Below, one piece after another: positions 1 through 7,058 of a stretch of DNA of 64,000 nt (positions are counted from its first letter, which is position 1; every line of letters begins with the position of its first letter). The position numbers were made by a program, and so were the translations under genes. Source of the stretch: Streptomyces cellostaticus (GTDB lineage Bacteria; Actinomycetota; Actinomycetes; Streptomycetales; Streptomycetaceae); contig NZ_KQ948015.1 in assembly GCF_001513965.1 (NCBI RefSeq), forward strand, positions 582,236 through 646,235. The letters run 5' to 3'. Below the pieces are notes generated by a model. The model saw only the letters and a list, made by a program, of their open reading frames with translations, made no database searches and was not told the DNA's origin.

Positions 1-513
1 GCCGGCCCGGGAAGCGACCATCGAGGAACGGTCGACGAAGAGGGTGCCGACCCGGCCCGTGCCGTGCTCCCGGTCGATGAGCAGGGTGGCCCTGGCCAGT
101 CCTGGCAGGGTCTCCAGGCGCGGGATCACAGTCGAGCGGAACGTCTCGGCCAACAGGTCCGCGTCGGCGGGGTCGAACTCGACCCGGCTGACGCGCAGTC
201 CGCCGCCCACCCGTGGTGCCTGGACCGGGTGGACCACCGCCGCTTCGAAGTTCTCCACCGCCAGCGTGCCCGCGAACGGCTCCAGCAGCGCCGGTCTGTG
301 CTCGCGCATGACCTCGTCACTGTTGTGTCGCGCCTCCTCGGAGTCCCACCAGCTCACCCCCATCAGCTTGCCGAGCTCCCGGTCCACGAAGACCCCGGCC
401 CCTCGGTAGCCCGGACGTTCTTCGAGCAGGTCCCGCCCTTCGGTGTTCAGCGCCCGGACGGCCGTGTCGATCTTCGCGGGATCGCCGGTCACATAGATGC
501 TGCGTACGAACAT
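1..513 (-). CDS. Partial conserved protein with two antibiotic-monooxygenase-like (dimeric alpha/beta barrel) repeats
   Basis: The gene runs leftward and its C-terminus is cut by the window edge; 171 codons are visible without a stop. The ATG at 513 has GGGAGG about 9 bases upstream. The protein starts MFVRSIYVTGDPAKI. Two segments, roughly residues 1-80 and 100-171, each look like ferredoxin-like barrels of the ABM or stress-response family (a central WWDSEEAR-type segment and a repeated LFVDR/VFVDR element). No catalytic residues can be assigned. The role is unknown; this fold often binds haem or small hydrophobic molecules, but nothing visible here proves that. Confidence 0.6.
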   Translation of the reverse strand, partial: MFVRSIYVTGDPAKIDTAVRALNTEGRDLLEERPGYRGAGVFVDRELGKLMGVSWWDSEEARHNSDEVMREHRPALLEPFAGTLAVENFEAAVVHPVQAPRVGGGLRVSRVEFDPADADLLAETFRSTVIPRLETLPGLARATLLIDREHGTGRVGTLFVDRSSMVASRAG

Positions 514-604
514 GGCATGTCGCCTCCCAGCTCGACATAACCAGTCTTCCCCGGGGGGCAAACCACCGCAAACACCACAGTGCGCCCGACTTCTTCGCGG
601 AGGC

Positions 605-663
605 TTGACGCGGACATGCAGATGGGCCACCTTGTACGGCACCGGTAAGGAAACTTTCCTAAC
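605..663 (+). promoter_or_regulatory. Promoter region with a palindromic operator for the chitosanase gene
   Basis: A TTGACG hexamer at 605-610 could be a -35 element. Downstream, at 645-663, lies GTAAGGAAACTTTCCTAAC: arms AGGAAA/TTTCCT around a central C, with symmetry extending outward and one mismatch. It sits just upstream of the GTG start of the secreted chitosanase. From memory it resembles the palindrome bound by the ROK-family repressor CsnR at streptomycete chitosanase genes. The repeat itself is visible; the regulator assignment is inference. Confidence 0.55.
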
Positions 664-678
664 AGAAGGGCTCCCCCA

Positions 679-1371
679 GTGCGCCTTCGAACACTGACCC
701 TCGCCGCGGCCTCCGGAGCCGCCCTCCTCGCCGCCGGAGCGCTCCCCGCCAACGCCTCGGCAAACGCCCCGACTTCGGCCCAGGAGGGCTCGGTCAGCGC
801 GGCCGACCTGCTCGCCAAGGTGACGTCCTGTGCGCAGATATCCCACGGCAAATACCAGACCGACGAGGAGACTTCGGCCACGGTGCCCGTGTGCGGCAAG
901 AACGGCGCGGTGTTCTGGAAGGCCGACATGGACGTCGACTGCGACGGCCAGCGCACCACCAACTGCAACGAGAACCGCGACCCCTGGTACCAGGACGACA
1001 CCGCCTTCCACCAGTCGGACGGCAAGCCCCTGAGGGCCGAGTCACTGCCGTACGTGGTCGTGCCCAGCTCCAGCAGCATCTGGAACTACTCCGGCGCCGG
1101 CATCAAGGGCGGCGGTGTCGTCGCCGTCGTCTACAACAACAAGGTCGAGTACGCCGTCGTCGGTGACACCGGCCCCACGAAGATCATCGGCGAGGCCTCG
1201 TACGCCACCGCCAAGGCGCTCGGCATCGACCCCGACCCGGCCACCGGCGGGGCCGACTCCGGCGTGACGTACATCCTCTTCAAGAACTCCAAGGCCTCCC
1301 CCATCGAGAGCCACAGCGCAGCGGTCTCCCTCGGGGACCAGCTGGCCAAGCAGTTCCTCGCGAACAACTGA
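679..1371 (+). CDS. Secreted chitosanase, glycoside hydrolase family 75
   Basis: This is a 230-residue exported enzyme expected to cleave beta-1,4-glucosamine links in chitosan outside the cell. The GTG start at 679 has GAAGGG upstream, and the protein begins with an Arg-containing signal peptide (about residues 1-27, ending in an A-N-A type site). The mature part has family hallmarks: KYQTDEE, an acidic DMDVDCDGQ segment near residue 90 that fits the catalytic/substrate Asp region, and VGDTGP near residue 155. The length fits single-domain GH75 enzymes and there is no carbohydrate-binding module. It is monocistronic, with a palindromic operator immediately upstream. Confidence 0.85.
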   Translation: MRLRTLTLAAASGAALLAAGALPANASANAPTSAQEGSVSAADLLAKVTSCAQISHGKYQTDEETSATVPVCGKNGAVFWKADMDVDCDGQRTTNCNENRDPWYQDDTAFHQSDGKPLRAESLPYVVVPSSSSIWNYSGAGIKGGGVVAVVYNNKVEYAVVGDTGPTKIIGEASYATAKALGIDPDPATGGADSGVTYILFKNSKASPIESHSAAVSLGDQLAKQFLANN

Positions 1372-1384
1372 CATTCGTTCTACG

Positions 1385-1715
1385 TCAGTTGACCTGCCCC
1401 AGCGGGCGTATGACCACGGTGCCGACGTCGACCCCGATGCCGAACGGGCCGCCGTGGGCGCGGGCGCAGACCGCGGCAGCCGACCGCTCGGGTACCAACG
1501 GGCGCGTGCGGTCGGCCGGATGAGCCGTCGCGAGGTGGTCCTCCGCGCCGTCCGGCCCAAAGCCGAAGGCCGGCAGCCGGGGTGACGTCGCCGCCCACAC
1601 CTCGGCGGACGCGTCGGGCGCCCCGGCCGGGAGCAGCGAGCCGTCGGCGGAGAACGCCAGGGCCGTGCGCCGCGTCCCACAGGGTGACCCGGCCCCGGAA
1701 GCCGGCGACGGCGGC
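1385..1715 (-). pseudogene. Remnant of a WD40-repeat protein C-terminus
   Basis: In one minus-strand frame the peptide TALAFSADGSLL...AEVW is a recognisable WD40 blade, followed by PERSAAAVCARA, a segment seen near the C-terminus of streptomycete WD40 proteins. Just upstream a different frame encodes GRVTLWDA, another blade end. The blade pieces therefore lie in two frames and the rest of the propeller is missing; the sequence abuts the stop codon of the methyltransferase. I read it as a decayed 3' fragment, not a working gene. No usable start with a ribosome binding site was found. Confidence 0.55.
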
Positions 1716-1720
1716 ATACC

Positions 1721-2623
1721 TCACCAGACGGGTCGCACCGCCGTGTGGACCGTGTACGCGCCCAGGACGAACACGTCCGGCCTGCGGTGCACGCTCGCCG
1801 GATCGGACGGGTCGAGCAGGCGGTCCAGGGTGGCGCGGTCCTCGGCGTCCACGCCCTCGGCGACGGCCTGGCGCAGCCGGGACAGGGCGGCGACGACGTA
1901 GGCGCGGGCCCGGTCGGTCGCGGGGGCCGGCAGATCGAGGAGGAAACTGCGGGTGCGGGTGTGCTTCAGGCCGGCGGAGGTCAGCAGCGCCGGCCAGTCC
2001 TCGGTCTCGGCGACGGAGCCGGGGAGGTCGGCGCGCATCCGCGCAAACCACTCCTCCTCCACCGCGTCCAGTCGCGCCTGGAGGCCGGGGCGTCCGATGC
2101 CGATGTCCCGGGGCAGGAAGCGCGTGGGGAGGCCGCCTTCGAGCAGGGCCAGGGTGCCGCCGGGGGCCAGCCGGGCGGCGAACGCGGCGAGCGCGGCCCG
2201 CTGGTCGCCGAGGTGGTGCAGGCTGCGGCTGGCCCACAGCAGGTCGGCTGGGTACTCCAACTCGTCCAGTACGCCGGGCAGTTCACCTGCGAGGGTGTCG
2301 AAGCGGTCGGCGACGCCCTGGCGTACGGCGCGGGCGCGGGCGCGCTCCAGCAACGGCTCGGTGCTGTCGACGGCCACGACCCGGGCCCCGGGGAACGCCT
2401 CGGCGAACAGGCACGTGACGACGCCGGGCCCGCTGCCCGCGTCGACGATCAGCCCCGGCTCGGTCACCTCCTTCGCCAGCCAGGCCATGGCCCGCTCGTA
2501 GACGGGCGTGAACAGCTCCGCCTGCGTCTCCAGCAGGGGGCCCATCTCGTTCCAGTCGATGTCGGTGTCGTGCCCGTGCGTGTGTCCGTGCCGGTGCTCG
2601 TGCTGGTGGTGATCGTGCGCCAT
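1721..2623 (-). CDS. SAM-dependent methyltransferase with a His-rich N-terminus
   Basis: A 300-residue class I methyltransferase. The first 22 residues are a His/Gly/Asp-rich stretch (MAHDHHQHEHRHGHTHGHD) that could bind a metal such as Ni or Zn. The SAM-binding motif I is VDAGSGPG near residue 60; the acidic motif II (VVAVDST) and the post-motif SLHHLGD follow at normal spacing. The C-terminal third carries the substrate region and is not diagnostic. The substrate is unknown. The gene stands alone on its strand, divergent from the dioxygenase-like gene. Confidence 0.75.
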   Translation of the reverse strand: MAHDHHQHEHRHGHTHGHDTDIDWNEMGPLLETQAELFTPVYERAMAWLAKEVTEPGLIVDAGSGPGVVTCLFAEAFPGARVVAVDSTEPLLERARARAVRQGVADRFDTLAGELPGVLDELEYPADLLWASRSLHHLGDQRAALAAFAARLAPGGTLALLEGGLPTRFLPRDIGIGRPGLQARLDAVEEEWFARMRADLPGSVAETEDWPALLTSAGLKHTRTRSFLLDLPAPATDRARAYVVAALSRLRQAVAEGVDAEDRATLDRLLDPSDPASVHRRPDVFVLGAYTVHTAVRPVW

Positions 2624-2710
2624 GGTGGCCAGCCTCTCGTCGGGATGCCGTCAGCGTGCGACGGCACACCGGACGCGGGCCAGCGGTGTTGCCGACCCGG
2701 CAAAAAGGGG

Positions 2711-3520
2711 ATGCGCGGCGGCAAGCGGACCGGTGACGATGGGCCGGTGGACGACGAACTGGTGGAGCGCTTCCTCTGCGACGGCTTCGTGAAGATCGAA
2801 GGCGCCTTCCCGCCGCGGGTCGCCGAGGACTGTGCGCGGCTGCTGTGGCAGGAGACGGGCTACGACCGCGACGACCCCGGCACCTGGAAGGACCCGGTGG
2901 TGTGGGTGGGCGGCATGGCACAGGGGCCGTTCGCGGCGGCGGCCAACTCCCCCGTCCTGCACGAGGCGTTCGACGTGCTGGTCGGCGAGGGACGCTGGGA
3001 GCCGCGCTACCACCTGGGGTCCTTCCCGCTGCGGTTCCCGCACGAGGAGGAGCCGGACGACGCGGGCTGGCACATCGAAGGCAGCTACCTGCCCGAGGGC
3101 GCGACCTGGCACTACGCCAACGTGCGGTCGAAGGACCGGGCGCTGCTGATGCTGTTCCTGTTCAGCGAGGTGACGGAGGCGGACGCCCCGACCCGCATCC
3201 GCGTCGGATCGCACCTCGACGTACCGGCGCTGCTCGAGCCGTACGGCGAGGACGGCGTGTCCGGACTGGAGATCGCCCCGAAGCTGGTCGAGGCGTCGGC
3301 ACACCGCCCGCTCGCCCACGCCACGGGCCGCCCCGGCGACGTCTACCTCTGCCACCCGTTCCTGGTGCACGCGGCCCAGCCGCACCACGGCACGCGGCCC
3401 CGTTTCATGGCGCAGCCGCCGCTGCACCCGGCGATGCCGTACGAGCTGGACCGTCCCGACGGGGACCACTCGGCGGTGGAGTTCGCGATCCGCCGGGGCC
3501 TGTCCCTCGGCGAGGGCTGA
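2711..3520 (+). CDS. Phytanoyl-CoA dioxygenase (PhyH) family protein
   Basis: A protein of about 269 residues resembling Fe(II)/2-oxoglutarate oxygenases of the PhyH family. The N-terminus VERFLCDGFVKIEGAFPP is the typical PhyH opening. The first metal motif is WHIEGSY, giving H-x-E rather than the commoner H-x-D. The distal His and the 2-oxoglutarate Arg lie in CHPFLVHAAQPHHGTRPRF near residue 220. The start is uncertain: ATG at 2711 lies directly behind AAAAAGGGG, while an in-frame GTG at 2747 begins just before the conserved region. It probably hydroxylates a small molecule; the substrate cannot be inferred. Confidence 0.75.
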   Translation: MRGGKRTGDDGPVDDELVERFLCDGFVKIEGAFPPRVAEDCARLLWQETGYDRDDPGTWKDPVVWVGGMAQGPFAAAANSPVLHEAFDVLVGEGRWEPRYHLGSFPLRFPHEEEPDDAGWHIEGSYLPEGATWHYANVRSKDRALLMLFLFSEVTEADAPTRIRVGSHLDVPALLEPYGEDGVSGLEIAPKLVEASAHRPLAHATGRPGDVYLCHPFLVHAAQPHHGTRPRFMAQPPLHPAMPYELDRPDGDHSAVEFAIRRGLSLGEG

Positions 3521-3549
3521 CCCCGGCGGACGTCCACCGCGTCAGTGCG

Positions 3550-5283
3550 TCACGGCAGCGGCGGGTAGGCGTTCTGCATCAGCTGCTGGAACTGGGCGGA
3601 GAACCAGTGCCCGGACAGCGGGGCGTTCGGCAGGGCCCCGGACAGGTTGTTGTTGTTGCGGGCGTTGCCGGTGTACGTCGGGTCGCACATGCGGTCGAAG
3701 CCCTTGCCCTCGTCGTTCGGGATGGCGCTGCTGGAGCCGTCGGACTCGCCCGGGGGCTTCATCCACACATAGGCGTCGATCCCGGCGGCCGGGCCGGCCT
3801 GCGGGCGCTCACCGAGGCCGGCGCCGGCCTGGTTGCACCAGTTGCCGACGTGGATACGGCGGTCGTAGCGGCCGCCGTTGACGTACGTGTCCACGTCGGT
3901 CTTCGCTCCCGGTCCGGTCGGGCGGGCGGTGCCGCCCCAGCCGTTGCGGGAGGTGTCGATCAGCATGCCGATGTTCGCGTTGAAGCCGACCGAGACCAGC
4001 TGGTTGCGGAAGGCCTGCGCGAAGGACTGCTCGTCGACGTAGCGGTTCCAGTCGACCCACGTGGACTGGCGCACCGAGGTGCCGTTGACGCTGTCGTTGA
4101 TGGTGAAGTTGTTCTCCTTCAGGGCGCTGTAGTTGGCGGTGTTGGTGATGAACCCCTGTACATCGTCTACAGTCGCCCCCTCGCTGGTGGCCGCCTGCTT
4201 GAACAGGGTGGCAGCCGCGCCGAAGTTGTCGTCCCAGCCGAGCCAGCCGTGGTGGCCGGCGTCGAGGTAGTTGTAGACGTTCGGGATGGCGCCGAGCTTG
4301 GCGAGGGCGTAGCCGACGCCCTTCACGTAGTTGCCGTTGGCGAGCATGGTGTCGCAGTTGGCGGTGGCGGTGGCGCGGCCGCCGGTGTTGGTGACGAGGT
4401 TGGGCAGCGAGTCGAGCTCGATGGTGGTGACGATCCGGAGGGAGGCGTACTTCGGGTCGGCGAGGATCGTCGCGATCGGGTCGATGAACTGCGTCTTGTA
4501 CGTGTCGATCTCGGTGGGGCCGAGTTCGCCGTTGGAGGCCAGTGCCGAGCAGTCCCGGCCCGGCAGGTCGTAGACGACGAGCTGGACGACCTCTTCGCTG
4601 CTGCCCTTCTGGGCGAGGGCCGCGTCCAGGTGGGCGCGCAGGCCCATGCCGCCGCCCGCGCCGTTGATGGCGGCGATGCGGTCGAGCCAGACGCCGGTGG
4701 GCTGGTTGGAGACGCGGCTGCCGCCCGGTTCGGCGGCGGCCTTCGCCGACCACTCCGGGTTCACGTAGACCTTGGCTCCGGCGTAGGGGTTGTCGACACG
4801 GGTGCCGGTGCCGCCCCCGCCGCCGTTCCCGCCTCCGCCGCCCCCGCCGCCCCCGCTGCTGCCGTCGTCGACGTTGCAGGTGACACCGTCGAGGGTGAAC
4901 GTGGCGGGGGCGGCGTTGGTGCCGCTGTAGGAGCCGTTGAAGCCGAAGCTGACCGAGCCGCCGGTGCCCAGCGTGCCGTTGTAGGTCTCGTTGGCGGCGG
5001 TGACGGCGGTGCCGCTCTGGCTGATCTTCGCGTTCCAGCCGCTGGTCACCTTCTGGTTTCCGGCGTACGACCACTTCAGTGACCAACTCGACTTCGCGGC
5101 CGTGTTGTTGGTGACGGTCACGGCGGCGGTGAAGCCGGTGTCCCACTGGTTCTGCACCTTGTAGTCGACGGTGCAGGGGATGGCGGTGGTGGTGGCGCCG
5201 GCCGGTGCGGCGGTGAGGGCGGTCCCCGAGGCCCCGGCGACCAGCGCCAGGGCGGCGAGCAGTGATGTTCTGGTACGACTCAT
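3550..5283 (-). CDS. Secreted cellulase, CBM2 plus glycoside hydrolase family 6 (exoglucanase type)
   Basis: A 577-residue secreted enzyme for cellulose hydrolysis. Signal peptide at about 1-31; family 2 cellulose-binding module at about 34-138 with paired Cys and conserved Trp (QNQWDTGF, SGWNAK); a poly-Gly linker at about 141-160; then a GH6 domain to the end. The GH6 part shows VVYDLPGRDCSALASNGEL, a classic family signature, and the YLDAGHHGWLGW region that contributes to the active-site tunnel. The size and loops fit cellobiohydrolases better than endoglucanases. It starts 39 bp after the GH5 cellulase stop, so the two are likely co-transcribed and should share the operator upstream of the GH5 gene. 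Confidence 0.88.
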   Translation of the reverse strand: MSRTRTSLLAALALVAGASGTALTAAPAGATTTAIPCTVDYKVQNQWDTGFTAAVTVTNNTAAKSSWSLKWSYAGNQKVTSGWNAKISQSGTAVTAANETYNGTLGTGGSVSFGFNGSYSGTNAAPATFTLDGVTCNVDDGSSGGGGGGGGGNGGGGGTGTRVDNPYAGAKVYVNPEWSAKAAAEPGGSRVSNQPTGVWLDRIAAINGAGGGMGLRAHLDAALAQKGSSEEVVQLVVYDLPGRDCSALASNGELGPTEIDTYKTQFIDPIATILADPKYASLRIVTTIELDSLPNLVTNTGGRATATANCDTMLANGNYVKGVGYALAKLGAIPNVYNYLDAGHHGWLGWDDNFGAAATLFKQAATSEGATVDDVQGFITNTANYSALKENNFTINDSVNGTSVRQSTWVDWNRYVDEQSFAQAFRNQLVSVGFNANIGMLIDTSRNGWGGTARPTGPGAKTDVDTYVNGGRYDRRIHVGNWCNQAGAGLGERPQAGPAAGIDAYVWMKPPGESDGSSSAIPNDEGKGFDRMCDPTYTGNARNNNNLSGALPNAPLSGHWFSAQFQQLMQNAYPPLP

Positions 5284-5322
5284 GAGTGCGGGTTTCCTTC
5301 TTCCGTGGGTGTCTGGCGGGGC

Positions 5323-6798
5323 TCAGGGGTCGAGGGCGCGCAGATGGTCGCGCAGCCCGGCGCCGTACGCGGTCGGTGTCCCGTCGTACGAGGAGATCAG
5401 GGAGGGACCGGCGGAGCAGTCCCAGGTGTTCCAGGTCCAGCCGAGGTAGGACAGGTTGTGGTCGTCGAACCACTTCATGACCTGGTCGACGAAGCCGTGC
5501 GAGCAGGTGCCCTCGCCGATCTCCCCGGCGATCAGCGGCACCTGGGCCGCGACCGGGGCGAGGGTGGAGTTCCAGCAGCTCTCGCTCGCGCAGGTGTTGA
5601 AGTTGTAGACGTGGTAGGCGGCGGCGAGATTGCCCGTCGGGTCGCTGGGTTTGTATGCGGTCCACTGGCTGAGGTCGTTCGCATACGCCAGCCCGCCGGC
5701 CATGATGACGTTCTTGGCTCCGGCGCCGCGGATGCTGTCTACGAGATCCTGCATACCGGCGACCTGGTACGAGATCCCGGGGCAGGTGCCGCCGTCCCGC
5801 CAGCACTTCCAGGCGTCCGTCGTGCTGGAGGTCGCCCGGTCCGGGTAGGGCTCGTTGAACAGGTCGAACACGGCGGCCTGGTCGTCCTTGAAGGTGCCGG
5901 CCACCGAGGACCAGAAGGACGGGGCGTACTGCCTGTCCGGCATCGGCTTCTGGCAGGTGGCGTGCAGGTCGGAGCAGCCCGCCGAGTTGCCGGTGTACTG
6001 GCCGTAGGACCAGTGCATCTCGAGGATCGGTGTCATGCCGTGCGCCTCGACGCGGGCCACCAGGTCCTTGACGGCGTTGATGTAGTTCGCGCCGCCGTAC
6101 TCGGGTTTGATGTGGGACAGGCCGAGCCAGCACTCCTCGTTGAGCGGGATGCGGACGGCGTTGGCCTTCCAGTCGGCGATCGCCTTGATCGCCGCGTCGT
6201 CCACCGGGCCGTCCCAGATGCCGTAGCCCTGCACGCACATGAACTCGCCGCCGGAGCGGTTCACGCCGAGCAGGCGGCGGGTCTTGCCGGCCGCGTCCAC
6301 GAGCTTGGTGCCAAAGACGTGCAGGGCGGGCGCGGTGCCGTTCGACGGCGGCGGATCAGTCGGCGGGGGTGTCGTCGGGTCCGGATCCACGTTGCACGTC
6401 GTGCCGTTGAGCTTGAACGCCGTCGGTACGGCGTTGCTGCCCGACCAGGAGCCGAGGAACCCGGCGCTGACGCTCGCGCCGGAGCCGAGCGCACCGTTCC
6501 AGCTCTCGTTGGCGGCGGTCACCGTGGGGCCGGACTGGGACCACTTGGCGTTCCAGCCCTGGGTGACCTTCTGGCCGCCCGCGAAGTCGAAGGTGAGCGT
6601 CCAACTGCTCATCGCTGCCTGGTTGTTGGTGATCTTCACGGAGCCCTGGAAGCCGGTGTCCCACTGGCCGGTGACGGAGTACTCCACCGTGCACGCGGGC
6701 GTGGCTCCCTCAGCCGTGACCACCGGGACGACCACGCTTCCAAGAAGCGCGACCGCGCCGGCGACGGCTAAAAGTACTGAACGCGGGGGGTGTCGCAT
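5323..6798 (-). CDS. Secreted cellulase, CBM2 plus glycoside hydrolase family 5
   Basis: A 491-residue secreted endoglucanase-type enzyme. The ATG at 6798 is chosen because AAGGAGT sits 7-8 bases upstream and a clean signal peptide (about 1-32) follows; longer in-frame extensions lack both. A CBM2 (about 34-135) and a Pro/Thr linker (TTPPPTDPPPSNGT) precede a GH5 barrel. The acid/base Glu is in FDLFNEPY and the nucleophile Glu in LIAGEIGE. It leads a two-gene operon with the GH6 enzyme and is divergent from the GH48 gene. A degenerate CebR-like box lies about 49-62 bases upstream of the start. Confidence 0.88.
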   Translation of the reverse strand: MRHPPRSVLLAVAGAVALLGSVVVPVVTAEGATPACTVEYSVTGQWDTGFQGSVKITNNQAAMSSWTLTFDFAGGQKVTQGWNAKWSQSGPTVTAANESWNGALGSGASVSAGFLGSWSGSNAVPTAFKLNGTTCNVDPDPTTPPPTDPPPSNGTAPALHVFGTKLVDAAGKTRRLLGVNRSGGEFMCVQGYGIWDGPVDDAAIKAIADWKANAVRIPLNEECWLGLSHIKPEYGGANYINAVKDLVARVEAHGMTPILEMHWSYGQYTGNSAGCSDLHATCQKPMPDRQYAPSFWSSVAGTFKDDQAAVFDLFNEPYPDRATSSTTDAWKCWRDGGTCPGISYQVAGMQDLVDSIRGAGAKNVIMAGGLAYANDLSQWTAYKPSDPTGNLAAAYHVYNFNTCASESCWNSTLAPVAAQVPLIAGEIGEGTCSHGFVDQVMKWFDDHNLSYLGWTWNTWDCSAGPSLISSYDGTPTAYGAGLRDHLRALDP

Positions 6799-6846
6799 GA
6801 GCGACTCCTTGCAGCTTGGCGCGCCGTGACGGACGCGTCGACTGAA

Positions 6847-6860
6847 CGGAATCGCTCCCA
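6847..6860. promoter_or_regulatory. Degenerate CebR-like operator upstream of the GH5-GH6 operon
   Basis: CGGAATCGCTCCCA matches 11 of 14 positions of the CebR consensus TGGGAGCGCTCCCA, with one half-site intact (CGCTCCCA). It lies 49-62 bases upstream of the GH5 cellulase start, a normal distance for a repressor site. The match is visible; binding is inference, and it should be weaker than the perfect site at 6991. Confidence 0.5.
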
Positions 6861-6990
6861 CTGGTGCGATGGAAGGTAGCGGCAAGTGCCTTGATTGCCC
6901 AGGGGAGTTGCTTGACTTTTCCTCAACCGAATCCGTCGAATCTTTTCGACTCTTCAAGCACCTTGACCGTTCACAGGGTCGTCCTCACTA

Positions 6991-7004
6991 TGGGAGCGCT
7001 CCCA
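6991..7004. promoter_or_regulatory. Perfect CebR operator in front of the GH48 gene
   Basis: TGGGAGCGCTCCCA is a perfect 14-bp inverted repeat identical to the known binding site of CebR, the LacI-family repressor released by cellobiose/cellotriose in Streptomyces. It lies 55-68 bases upstream of the GH48 start, within the divergent GH5/GH48 intergenic region (6799-7058). Confidence 0.85.
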
Positions 7005-7058
7005 CTGGTTCAAGCCTTGACTTCTTTCGAGCCGCACGCCGCAAGGAGGAACCAGCAC

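Noticed and set aside
3809..6238. A long open frame antisense to the GH6 and GH5 cellulases
   Set aside because: It is Arg/Gly/Pro-rich out-of-frame translation of high-GC genes with no domain, and the overlapping frames match known families.
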